Assembly: GCA_009746045.1 (NCBI GenBank)
Contig: RPFO01000167.1
Coordinates: 2,477,648 to 2,541,647 of the forward strand
Reading direction: 5' to 3'
DNA from: Mesostigma viride
Taxonomy: Eukaryota; Streptophyta; Mesostigmatophyceae; Mesostigmatales; Mesostigmataceae
DNA: 64,000 nucleotides
Shown here: positions 10,837 through 21,955 of the stretch, piece by piece
Position numbering within the stretch: the first letter of the stretch is position 1
Layout: each line of letters begins with the position of its first letter
Notes under the pieces: generated by a model
What the model was told of the DNA's origin: nothing
Seen by the model: only the letters and a program-made list of their open reading frames with translations
Databases searched by the model: none
Program-made: the position numbers and the translations under genes

Positions 10837-13800
10837 ATGGGGTGCTGTTCCAGCAAGCCTCAAACGCCAAGGCAAGAGCCTCCTGTCAAGCCTGCAGCGC
10901 CAGCACCAGCACCGGAAGCTCCACAACCGACCAAACCGGGTCCTCCTGCTCCGGAACCTGCGAAACGTGCAGATGCCCCCAGTCATCCTCCCCTTCATCC
11001 CTCGGATATTAAGATTGGCTGGGCCCGCGACTTTGACGCTCACTACGAGGTGAGACAATGCTGTTTTAAGACACCTGGCCGGCGCTGATGGAACTGAGTG
11101 GAGTGGCTATTAAGCCCTCTGCCGCACCATGCCGTTTGCAACTTGAAAAAGATCCTGCCTTCTGGTGTTGCGTAAGCATGTCATGCCCTCAATCAGCATG
11201 ACCGTGTCTAGTTTCCTCTCACTGCTGTCAATCTATTCAGTACCAATGCTGCACGGCTTCTCGCGTCAGTTGTAGGCTTTGCTTCTGCCCCCAGCCGTGA
11301 TTACAAATTTAAATCCAGAACTCCTCTAGAAAGGAGTGCACATGCTGGCATGTGGAAGTATTGCGTGACTAAAGTTACAGCAAAAAAATTTCTTATCATT
11401 GCTGTGCGGGCCGAGTGCATTTGTTTGTATTGGCCTAAAAATAAGCATTTCCTACTTGTCTGCCTAGCAGTGCTCGCACCTTCCTGCTCGCAGTTGTAGA
11501 ATGCGTTGAGCTGTCATGCGTGTGTTTGCCAGCCCATGGTCATTATGAATCGTGTCAAAATTCCTGTAGCTGGTACACTGTAAGCTCACAACATTGTGAA
11601 AATTATTTACGTTGGTGACGATGTCGGTGTTTTTGCTAACGGGCCGCGCGCGGCCACACATGGCCACGGGCTTGTCATGGCCAAGGCCACACGTGGCCGA
11701 GGGCATTTTGTGGCTGAGGCCACGACATCTTCATCGTTGATAGGGCATATTGTGGCTGCAAGGGTGGCCGCGTGTGTCACTACTTTTCGGGTCAGTGGTC
11801 AGTCAGGTGTCATGGAACCTGACTCAGCTGAATGTTTGTACTGGCGGAAATGTGCTTCTCTGGAGGAGGGTTAAGTAGTCAGTGGTGGCCTGATGGGCGT
11901 GCTTGTGACAAAATGCGTCCGCGGGAAATTTGTGGCCAAGGTCATTGTGGCTGCGGCATTTTGGTGGCTGAGGCCACTGCGGCCGCAGCCTCAAAACTCT
12001 AAGCAAAAACACCACTGCGGCCGTAGCCTCAAAGCTCTTAGCAAAAACACTGGTCACAATGTCAGAAGGGGTTGTTCGAGTTCGCAATCACTTCCCTTCG
12101 ACTGCCACCCTAGTATGCATCAGTCTGGTTACTCGCATACATGCTGGAAAAGTGGGGAATAATCAGCATTTGCTTAGATTTTCATAGGCTGGCAGGGTTG
12201 CCTCTTGCTTCGCCCTGTTTTTCGTAGGCATTTAGGGCATGGCTCGAGGTTTGCCTCCTTCCTGTGGGTGGCAGCAATTGGTGGCTGCATCACATTTTTA
12301 CAGACAACATTTTCGCAATTCTGTTCACGACAGGTTTTGCCTTGGAAGCCGTAGGATTGCCATGCTGGCAACATCATTCTGACAACATCGTGCATAGGCA
12401 GACAACACCATGCTGGAAAATACAGTTACTTTTTCGATGCATTAGCTTTTTTAATGCTTGAACATGGGGGCCACACACTGAGCATGTCAGGATCCTTCCC
12501 TCTCCATTCCATTCTCTTTTACACCCACCTCTTCTACCCAACCCGACCCAACCCGACACGACCCCACCCGACCCGACCCGACCCAACCCACCTCGTGCCC
12601 TTTTTTCTTCTGCTTCCTCCCAAATCCCTCGCATCGCTTGTTCTGGAGTGCAGTTGCCCTCTTTCGCATGTGTCTATTATGACACTATGTATGCTTCCTC
12701 CCCTTCTTTATGCTTCCGCTCATGCTGCCTCCCCTCTTTGCACTTCCTCTTATGCTGCCTCCCTTCTTTTCACTTCCTCTTATGCTGCCTCCCCCTTTTG
12801 CACTTCCTCATATGCTGCCTCCCCTTTTTGCACTTCCTCTTATGCTGCCCCGAGCAGTACGGCCGCCAGCTTGGCCACGGCTCGTTCGGCGTTGTGCGCC
12901 TCGCGCGCATGCGGACGTCGGGCGAGGAGGTGGCGGTCAAGATTATCCCCAAGAAGTCGCTCATGGAGGAGGGGCTGGTCGACGAGCTCAAGCAGGAGGT
13001 GGAGATCATGAAGCGGCTCAGCAAGGTGAGTGTGCTCCATCGTTCAACATGTCACTGTGCATGAGGCCATTTTAGCGGCTCGGCAAGGTGGATGTGGTCA
13101 TCAAATCACCATGTGTAGTATGCAAGCTCAGCAATCTGGTTGTAGTGCGCTTTCTTCATGATGCCTGCTCCATTCAGTCTTACAACATCGCCACTCTGGA
13201 GGACTACGGTGAATTGGAGTACTATTATATGCCTGGAAAATGAATGTTGCTCGCACATCTAGCACATGGCGGGTTTTTTTAAATTAATTAATTAATTAAA
13301 CTCGTGCTCCCGTTGGGGAGTCACGGAGCTCCGAAGTGCTTTTAATCCCTGTATGTGCACAACAGGAAGAAAGGGCAGAGACCCCCTGTCTCCTTCATGC
13401 CAGAGGCATGCCACAGCTGCAATCGGACAGACGGACACGGTAGACGATCCAGCAAGTTCTGTGGGTGCAATAAGACCCATGTGGGCATATCATAACAAGG
13501 AGCGTGGGCAAGTAATCTGATCATAGCCAGGACGGAGCGTGGCTGTACAAGGGCTAAGATAAGGCTATGGCTGGTTGTGTACCGTGTGTTAGCGGTGCAC
13601 ATGACTAGGTATGGTGGCACAGCTAGGCAAACATTCTAGGCATGGCTGCCATGGCAGCAGTCTTGGCGATGGGTTGGCGAGCCCAGGCTGCTGGGAAAGG
13701 ACGATGGCAAGTGGGTTGGGCTTGGAGCCGGAAAGCTCCTTTCCCAAACCTCGTTTGGCTTTTGGAGTCGTTATAGTTGCTTGTCACGTGCAGTAACTTT

Positions 13801-16800
13801 TTCGATACTGCGTTTCAGCAGCAACCGATTATACGAGCGAGTGCGTCTTTAAAATGCGCATCGAATGCAAGTGATCGGACTGAATTTGGGGCTCAGACGC
13901 AAAAGATCTGAGCTCCGCCGTCAGCCATTTTCGCTGGTTAGGCCCAGGTTGTACAATTAGATCTAGTAACCTCTGCTAATTTTCCCGGGCCGGATACGCC
14001 CCCCCAGCCGCATATGGATTTGTGAAAGCTCAATGCCCCCCCCCCCCCCCCCCCGACCACGGTATTACCATTAGCCAGGGTCTACCTTGCCCAACAGTTA
14101 CGCTCTCTGCTTCCCGAGTTGCTCTCTTGCTCAAAAAATTGGCACACTAGTGTGCCTCTCAATTGGAATCGTTTCTCAGCCACCGTGATGAATTGTTCTA
14201 GTTTGTGTTCTTCTCACCACCTGATGGTTGTATGGCGTAGATGAGATGCGAACGCAAGTTTTCAGCCTATCCCAAAGCAACCAAAACGTCTTTGCAGTAC
14301 CCGCCCGCAGGCGTTGTCGTTGTTTCCAGGTGCCATTGCAAGTGTTGGTTGATGTTTACATCGTCCCTGCGTCCTACGAGTAACCTCTTGCGCCGCGTAA
14401 CCCCTTGCACCGAGGTCCATTGTGTTGCCATGTCTCCGCCCTGCAACCCTATTTTCTGCCGACGGCCCCCGACTGCAGGCGCTGAACGTGATCAACTGCT
14501 ACGACACGTTTGAGGACGACCGCAACGTGATGCTGGTGCTTGAGTACTGCAAGGGGGGCGAGCTCTACCAGCGGCTCACACGCGAGAACTACACAGAGAA
14601 GACAGCAGCCAAGGTAAGACTTGAATGGAAATGAGTAAATAAGAAATGTAAGAAAGGAATAAATATTGAAATGTAGAATCACTGAAGACATTAAGACTCG
14701 ATGACATCAAGAAGGAGATGAAGTTGGAATCATGGATGGGGTTAGAATGGTAGACATGCGCAAGCCGTGTGCACATTAGTTGGTTGGTAGATAGGTGCAT
14801 GGTAGGCAGGTGCACGGGTCGGTAACAAGGCATGGGCGAGAAGTAGACCGATGAAAGCCGCCGCCAAGTAATGGCACAATTAGGCCTTAAAAATAGCATG
14901 ACCACGTGTCAGATACAATCCATACAATTCATAGATAATATCAAGAGTTAGCCACCTCATGTGAGTGATTTGTGAAAGAATTCTACACTAACATGTGAAC
15001 GATTTCAAATGATATTTGGGCTCATGAAACTGATGTACGAAAATAACGCGAAGGGCTAATAGGACGGCTAGGAAGGTATGCCTTGCATTTGCATTGTGCT
15101 CTGTCGCTTGATGGATAGGATGGAGGTGCGGGCCCGGAGTGCCAGAACGCATTGACCCTCTTCGTTGGCCCAGAGTACTAATCAGATTTTGTGATACCCT
15201 GGTCATGGCTATACTTGGTATACTGCCGTGCTTGTCAACTTGGTGCTACCCCAACATTACCTGCCACCTTCCCAGCAAGACAAATATATGCTCGAGTGAC
15301 CAGCATGCTCCAGCTACCATGGTCCAGGTTCTCCAGATTTCTGGCCTGCACTGGTTGTCTCTTTGACATGCTCTCCGGTCATGCCGTTGCATGTTCGTGA
15401 ACCTCAAGCGGTGACAAACAAGCCTCAACCCCTTTCCCCCTGTGCTTGCGCCGTGTTTGCCTGTGACCTTGTCCGTTTTGCGCCCGGAGCCTTTTGCGTA
15501 GTCCCCCTTCCCCCTCTGTCCCCTCGCCTCACGTCCCCCTTTCATCTGCCCCCTCTCGCCCCCCCCCCCCCACACACACCCTTCGTTCCTCTCCCCCTCC
15601 CCCCCTCTCCCCTCCCCCCTGCCAGGTGATCCGCTCCATCCTGAAGATGGTTGCCGCGTGCCACGCGGCGGGGATCATCCACCGCGACCTCAAGCCGGAC
15701 AACTTCCTCTTCCTCAACGACGACCCAGACGCGCCCATGAAGGCCATCGACTTTGGCCTCGCCTGCTTCTACCAGCCGGGCCAGGTGCTCACGGAGACGT
15801 CGGGGACCCCGTACTACATGGCGCCCGAGGTCGTGCGGCACGCGTATGGCCCCTCGGCAGACCTCTGGTCGGTCGGCGTCATCATGTACCAGCTGCTGAG
15901 CGGCAAGCTCCCGTTCCGGGACGACTCGGGCGCGTCGTCGCTCGTGGTGATCTTCCGCAAGATCCTGCAGGTGAGCTGTGACAGGTTGTGTGTGTGGTGT
16001 GATGGCGCGGGTGAGATGCTGGATGCATGGGAATGATGTGGTCCCTTGGATAGCAAACAGGCATTAAGGGGTAATCGGTACAAATAGGGTTTAGGGAACA
16101 ATCCGTACAAACAGGGATCAGGGAACAATCGGTAAAAATAAGGATGAAGGGGTAATGGATACAAACAGGGATCAGGGAACAAACGGCACAGCTACAGGAC
16201 AGACAGACGACTGGAAGAGTGCAAGTGTAGGACATATCGCGTGATGCGGGCGACATGCCGCATGATACAGATACCCGGATGCACGCATGCCGCCTCACAC
16301 CACTTACCGTAAGCCGAACACACCTCCTTTAATCCCTCCTTCCTCCTTTCCCCATCTTTTCCTTCTTTCCCTCCTTTCCCCATCTTTTCCACCTTTCCCT
16401 CCTTTCCCTCCTTTCCCTCCTTTCCCTCCTTTCCCTCCTTTCCCTCCTTTCCCTCCTTTCCCTCCTTTCCCTCCTGTCCCTCCCCCGTTCCCCGCGCCTG
16501 CGCAGGGCAAGTACGATGTCACGAGCGATCCGTGGCCCCACATCAGCGCGTCGGCCAAGGACCTACTGCGGCAGCTGCTCAACCGCAACCCCAAGGCGCG
16601 GCCGACCGCGTTGCAGGCACTCGAGCATCCGTGGGTCTCCGAGGGTGGCGACGCCAGTGAGGATCGCATCGAGGGCAACGTCGTGCAGCGGCTGCAGCAG
16701 TTCTCCACGTACACGGCCGCCAAGCAGTCGTCGCTGCAGCTCTTCGCGCAGGTGCGGCGTTGTGCTACCGTTAAACTGCCGCTACAAGGTCAAGCACTTT

Positions 16801-19720
16801 ATAGCATCGTGACAGCAGTCGTCGCTGCAGCTTTCTTCTGCAAGTGCAGCGTCCTCTTCTACTAGTAAAACTAGTACTAACAGCACCCCTGCCAAGTTTT
16901 GTTGTTATAATGGTTATTAATAAGGTCACTAAGCTCCCAAGAGGACCAGAATTGGATTGATGCAAACAGCGGAGCCCTGCCACAAATGCAGCAGTTATAG
17001 TGGCCTCAAGGTTTCTCAGTCCGCACACGGAAGCAAGAAGCCTCCAGGGTGGGAGGGAGGGAAAGAAACAATTGCGGATCATTGTCTGCCTAGCTTGCTT
17101 AAGGCATGGTCCGCCGACACACAGGCTGACATCATCCTACACCAACCTGCTACTAACAGCCGCAAATCTCGCTCATCGATCTTTTGGGTCGGCCCGAGTC
17201 CAATATCTAATATTTATTTACGTGTTCATTCAGATTCGTTAGGCAACCAGCCGACCCACAGGTCCCTAGCATAATCGCTGGTGCACCGTTAGCAACCCTT
17301 TCCGAATCTTTGCTAGCAAATCGTATAAAGCCTACTATTAATTTTCCGGACCACTCAACAATATTTGCCGACACTTATAAACAACCGGGTCTTTCAAGGA
17401 GAATTAGGCGAGCTTGAAACCCGTTCAAAAAATCGGATTAGTCAACCCATGTCGCAGACAGCCTTCCACATCGTAGGCAAAGACATACCGGCGCTATTTT
17501 TCCCGCATGCGTTAATGAGCCTATTTACAGAGAAAACGATCATTGTTGTTGCTGTTATTATCATCGTTGTTAGAAGTAAAATTATTATTGTTGTTATTAC
17601 TATCCCCCCCCCCCCCCCTTGTCATACATGCCTATTGTTATCACTATCCCCCCCTCCCCCTTGTCATACATGCCTATTGTTATTACTATCCCCCCCTCCC
17701 CCTTGTCATACATGCCTATTGTTATTACTATCCCCTCCCCCCCCCCCCTTGTCATACATGCCTATTGTTATTACTATCCCCCCCCCCCCCCCTTGTCATA
17801 CATGCCTATGCAATACACCCAACACCCTCTCCCATTTCCCACCTCCGGTTTCTGTCTGTCATGCTTGCATGCGGGCACCTACAAACACACGCGCGTGCGC
17901 ACACCACACACACAGACATTCTTCCACACACACATTTTCCCTTAATGCGCAACTTCCTTGATGCATTACCGCCCGGAAATCAACTTCCTGAAGCCTCACT
18001 TTTGTAATCCATGTTGTCCCATCCCATGCCATATCTTCTGGTGTGATGCCGTACCATGCCATGCTGTCAATGTCCCAATAGAGGCATTAATGAATGAATG
18101 ACTGTATGAATACCATGCCGTGCCATGCCAAGTCCTCCCATGCCTCACCCTCCCATGCCATGCCTCAATGTGCCATGCCTCTCCCATCCCGTTCCGCCCC
18201 CTCCCATCCCGCCACGTGTGTGAGCAGAAGCTTGCGGAGACGGACGACCAGTACGTGATGGAGCTGCGCGACATGTTCCATGAGGTGGACACCAACCACG
18301 ACGGGTACATCGATCTCAAGGAGTTTGTCGAGGGCCTCAACAAGAAGGGCTTCAAGCTCACCGACAAGGAGGTCGTCCAGCTGCAGAAGGAGGTAAGTCC
18401 TACAACTTAAGATAACTAATTAAATAGGACTTTAATTAAAAAGGGGTTGCCTTGCGAAGCCGTAGTATAGGGAGGGAGGCCTGGATGTTCTCCCGAAGGG
18501 CTGTATGTTTGGTCCTTGGTGGGGATTGAGATAGGTCAAGAAAGTGGTTGCCTTTTGCCTTGCGAAGGGATAGGTTACGAGGATGAGCCGCGGCAGGGGT
18601 TGGGGGGGAGTGGTTTGTCTATAACGTAAGTACAGCCTCCCCCCCCCACCCCCCCGGCCCCCGCCCCCTCTTGAAAAAAAAACAAAAGAAGAACCATAAA
18701 AGTAAAAAGTGGTGGGCTGGGCAGTTTTACAAGATCGGTTGCAAAGCCGCCTTACTAGCGAGGGCTGCAGAATGGACAGTTGAGGATTGCGGGTGACATG
18801 AAGGGCTGTGGCAGGCAGAGGTGCGTATGTCACAGCTATAAGGAAGGTCATGGAAAGACAAGTTGGGGATTTGAGTAAAACTGGGGAATGTCCGGCGTCA
18901 TTGTGTAATTTCGATGCCCATCCTGTCTTGCTCACGCCCGCCCCCAGGTTTTCTGTCCCTGTTTTTCTGTCCCCTGTCCCATCCTCCCTTGATGTACATG
19001 TTCGCGATTTTTTCCCTTTCTGTCCCGTTGTGTACGTGGCACACTCGGTGCTTCTCTGGGTGATGTGCACCTGCAAAGCTTGTGTGTGTCCTTACTTGTT
19101 TCTTTTCCTTCTCTTTGTTCCTCTTGTGTCCCTTTCCCATCGTTATCTTTCAGTGCTTCCTCTTTCCCCCGGCGTCCGCTCGGCAAAGTGGACACCGACA
19201 TTACCTCCCAACCCATCAAGGGTGCAACCCCTCAGTGTGAAGTGCTCACGCTTTTCATCCCTGTGTGTGACGAGCACCAGATTAATTCATGAACATTAAT
19301 CAGACGGGCACCAGATGGACCTGAGTATCTGACCTTTTTCGCCCCTTTCCCTATCCCCCCCTTTGCCCTCTCATCCCCAGATGGACCTGGACGGTGACGG
19401 CCGCGTCAATTATAGCGAGTTCATCACGACGCTCTTCCCCTGGAAGGTGGTCCAGAAGAGCGGCCGTTGGGAGAAGTACATGCACAAGATGTTTGTGGAG
19501 CTGGACAAGGACGGCGACGGCGTGATCAACCCGGAGGAGATCAGCGCGTACATGCGCGCACAAAAGGAGCAGAAGGGGGAGGCGGCCACGAGCCAGCACT
19601 ACCGCAACGTGGTGCTCTCGGTCATCAACGAGGCAGACAAGGACAAGGATGGGGGTATCTCGTTCCAGGTGGGTGGCCAGATTCGCCACCGTAATGAATT
19701 TAGTATCTCATTTGTAGCCA

Positions 19721-19792
<72 letters not shown>

Positions 19793-19793
19793 G

Positions 19794-19881
<88 letters not shown>

Positions 19882-20120
19882 CACTACTACTACCACTACT
19901 ACTACCACTACGACTACCACTACGACTACCACTACTACCACTACTACTACCACTACTGCTACCACTACTGCTACCACTACTACTACCACTACTACTACTA
20001 CCACTACCACTACTACTACTACTACTACTACCACTACTACTACCACTACTACTACCACTACTACTACCACTACTACTACCACTACTACTACCACTACTAC
20101 AACCACTACTACCACTACTA

Positions 20121-20159
<39 letters not shown>

Positions 20160-20186
20160 TGACAACGACGACGACGACGACGACGA

Positions 20187-20261
<75 letters not shown>

Positions 20262-20714
20262 CGATGACGACGACGACGACGACTCACTTGGGTGTGGGAT
20301 TTTAAGATACAAATGGGATGGAGTGAAGTAAGATAAAAAAAGTTTGGACGATGCGAGCGATTTGCTATTGGGACTGAGAGATTAGGACAAGGACACCGTC
20401 ATCTGCTTCCAGGTGGGTGTATGGCAATAGGTGGTCGGAGACCACCTATTGGGTAAGTTGACAGTGAGAAATGCTGCACTCTTTCCCATAGCCATCATGA
20501 GGGTAAATGCTTTGTGGCTTTTCAACAGCACCGCGTGTCGATTTGATTCACTAATCTATGCATTCTCCCCTTCTACTATCTTACTGTTAAGATAATAAAT
20601 CCGTATTCGTGCCCACGTCTCTTGCTATGGCTCTCCTGCATGCAGGAGTTCCAAGAGGTTGTCCAGTCGGACCAGAACACGATGCCGGTGCACGCGTACG
20701 ATGCCCGCATGTAA
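10837..20714 (+). CDS. CDPK: Calcium-dependent protein kinase (CDPK), 8 exons, 542 aa
   Basis: Exons: 10837-11049, 12858-13025, 14479-14613, 15626-15970, 16506-16751, 18228-18392, 19381-19668, 20646-20714. Every junction is GT-AG and every intron is phase 0. The protein starts MGCCSSKP (Gly2 myristoylation, Cys3/Cys4 palmitoylation), so membrane attachment is expected. A Pro/Ala-rich variable region precedes the kinase domain: Gly-loop LGHGSFG (76-82), Lys99 in VAVK, HRDLKPDN with Asp193, DFG Asp214 and APE 238-240. A junction/autoinhibitory stretch follows (about 345-385). Four EF-hand loops start at Asp390, Asp426, Asp466 and Asp510, and all have D-x-[D/N]-x-D-G with Glu at position 12. The Glu12 of EF4 is supplied by exon 8. 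The layout predicts a Ca2+-activated Ser/Thr kinase, as in plants, green algae and alveolates. All catalytic and Ca2+-binding residues are intact. Confidence 0.93.
12700..12850 (+). repeat. 31-bp pyrimidine-rich tandem repeat in CDPK intron 1
   Basis: TATGCTGCCTCCC...TGCACTTCCTCT repeats about five times just before the exon 2 acceptor and forms its polypyrimidine tract. The upstream part of intron 1 (11050-12700) also has CGACCC repeats near 12540-12590 and diverged GTGGC-rich repeats near 11640-12050. Confidence 0.7.
13074..13102 (+). repeat. Echo of exon 2 end plus donor, inside intron 2
   Basis: AGCGGCTCGGCAAGGTGGAT here matches the exon 2/intron 2 junction at 13012-13041 (AGCGGCTCAGCAAGGTGAGT), 62 bp upstream. 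It includes the donor region and is partly decayed. Confidence 0.6.
13276..13660 (-). mobile_element. 3' part of an ORF1-type retroelement, antisense, in CDPK intron 2
   Basis: The (TTAA)n tail and CTCGTGCTCCCGTTGGGGAG hairpin are followed by about 330 bp that match, in reverse complement, the sense copy at 46010-46356. Shared phrases include AGTGCTTTTAA and CACATGACTAGGTAT-like text. Insertion is opposite to CDPK transcription. Confidence 0.7.
13830..13945 (-). mobile_element. 5'-leader fragment of the same retroelement group, antisense
   Basis: The reverse complement reads ATGGCTGACGGCGGAGCTCA ... GAGCCCCAAATTCAG ... AAGACGCAC, the same order as 21830-21925 upstream of the ORF1-like gene. 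With 13276-13660 it may be one internally deleted antisense element, or two fragments. Confidence 0.6.
16340..16490 (+). repeat. CTTTCCCTC-type repeat in CDPK intron 4
   Basis: About fifteen copies of CTTTCCCTC directly precede the exon 5 acceptor (16505) and serve as an extended polypyrimidine tract. Confidence 0.8.
16814..16855 (+). repeat. Echo of exon 5 end plus donor, inside intron 5
   Basis: AGCAGTCGTCGCTGCAGCT is an exact 19-base copy of exon 5 (16723-16741), followed by a decayed version of the donor region (TGCAAGTGCAGCG against GCGCAGGTGCGGCG). Confidence 0.65.
17597..17815 (+). repeat. About 52-bp tandem repeat with C-runs in CDPK intron 5
   Basis: Five units of TATCCCCCC...CTTGTCATACATGCCTATTG are followed by TTATTAC. 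C-run length varies between units (8-14), which is typical of slippage. Confidence 0.8.
18393..19380 (+). other. CDPK intron 6 with minisatellite core fragment
   Basis: At 18436-18468 AGGGGTTGCCTTGCGAAGCC followed by GTAG is the reverse complement of the core of the 66-bp minisatellite at 1645-2137. The rest has a C-run (18637-18665) and no coding signal. Confidence 0.55.
19721..20283 (+). repeat. (CTA)n then (GAC)n microsatellite in CDPK intron 7
   Basis: A CTA/TAC array (19721-20158) grades into TACCAC variants, then switches to (GAC)n with GATGAC interruptions (20161-20282). The frames through it (poly-Tyr, poly-Asp, poly-Ser) are not genes: exon 7 ends at a good donor at 19668. Confidence 0.95.
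20386..20420 (+). repeat. Echo of exon 7 end plus intact donor, inside intron 7
   Basis: GACAAGGACACCGTCATCTG then CTTCCAGGTGGGTG mirrors the exon 7 end (GACAAGGACAAGGATGGGGG ... TTCCAGGTGGGTGG). The donor is intact but the EF4 loop is shortened and altered. Confidence 0.65.
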
Positions 20715-21600
20715 GGTGACAAAGGGTTTCGCGCGTCAGAGGATCAAGCTGGTTCACCCCTGCACAGTCTTGTCCCTACGCGTTTCTAAGACTCCAGGGC
20801 TGGCCACAGCCTGGAAAACATGGGTGAATTTTTCCGGCAGAAACAATCAAAGCATGAACTTGTTTTGGCGAGCAACCACCGGGAGTCATCTGTCGTTGCA
20901 GACCTTCGAATCCAGGGATGGGCCGTCTGTGCTATCAGAAGTCTCTCGTGTAGAAGTTTGATGGGGGTGGTGTTCTTGTGAGCCCAGCCTTACCAGGATA
21001 CAGTAGTGGTGCCAAGTATGCCAGGTAAACTTGGAGGCTCTGCGAGCCTTTTTATTTTGGCTGGTTAGCAGCCATGTAACTTCATCCAGCCTACTATTTG
21101 TGTTGGTTTGCTGTGTCTTGGGAGTGAGCACGGGTAATTCCCGGCCGGTGCAAAGGCCCTTGCATGTTCGATGTGAAACACACATAGTGGCAGGTAATTT
21201 CTTAGGATTTTATCGTAGAGTAGTGGCGTTGTCGAACCAGTATATGATGTATCAGCAGGCACACATTCGCAACAGGCTGGGATTTTACCGTTACACCAGT
21301 GAGACTGTATGAAGTGGGACAACCAACGCTGGCTTTGTGGCATTTGATGCTCTATTTTGGGGAGGTTTCTGGAGTGGGGACTATAGTAGAGAACTTTTTT
21401 TTGGCTGGGATGATGTGCGTATAAGTTATTGATAACGGTAACCTGAAGCAACCATGCATGTGTTGACGTAAATTAGTTCACAACTTCGATCTTCTTTACT
21501 AGCTAGGAACTGGCTTGTTTTACACATGATTGTGGCTCGGTAATTTTATTTAATTAATTAACACGTAACAGCGTTACGTGAGCATAAGTCCTCAGTACAG
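20715..21600. other. CDPK 3' flank, no gene
   Basis: No coding frame is supported. A TTAATTAATTAA stretch lies at about 21550. Confidence 0.4.
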
Positions 21601-21615
21601 TCGAGTGGGATGGCC

Positions 21616-21728
21616 GGGGTGGGGTGGGGTGGGGTGGGGTGGGGTGGGGTGGGGTGGGGTGGGGTGGGGTGGGGTGGGGTGGGGTGGGGTGGGGTGGGGT
21701 GGGGTGGGGTGGGGTGGGGTGGGGTGGG
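21616..21728 (+). repeat. (GGGGT)n array, about 22 copies
   Basis: Perfect GGGGT pentamers make the plus strand strongly G-quadruplex-prone. It is followed at about 21771-21790 by TTAGGAACATAACTCCGTTA, a partial antisense retroelement 3' hairpin. Confidence 0.95.
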
Positions 21729-21955
21729 ATGGGATGACCCGAGATCGACCAAGGTTCTCCCATTAATTTATTAGGAACATAACTCCGTTACCCTAACCTA
21801 CAGCTCACGAGCCACGAGCCACGAGGTAGCCATGGCTGACGGCGGAGCTCATAACTTTCACGTTTGAGCCCCAAATTCAGCTGTGAATATCACTATCGCT
21901 TCGTCTTTCTAAGACGCACATGCTGATATAATTTTCCGAATCTAACACGCAATAT

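Noticed and set aside
19669-20331. Continuation of CDPK exon 7 into poly-Tyr/poly-Asp
   Set aside because: Exon 7 ends at CAG|GTGGGT in mid EF4 loop, and exon 8 at 20646 supplies the missing EF residues in phase.
21554-21766. Poly-(GWGGV) or (PTPPH) proteins
   Set aside because: Translations of (GGGGT)n only.
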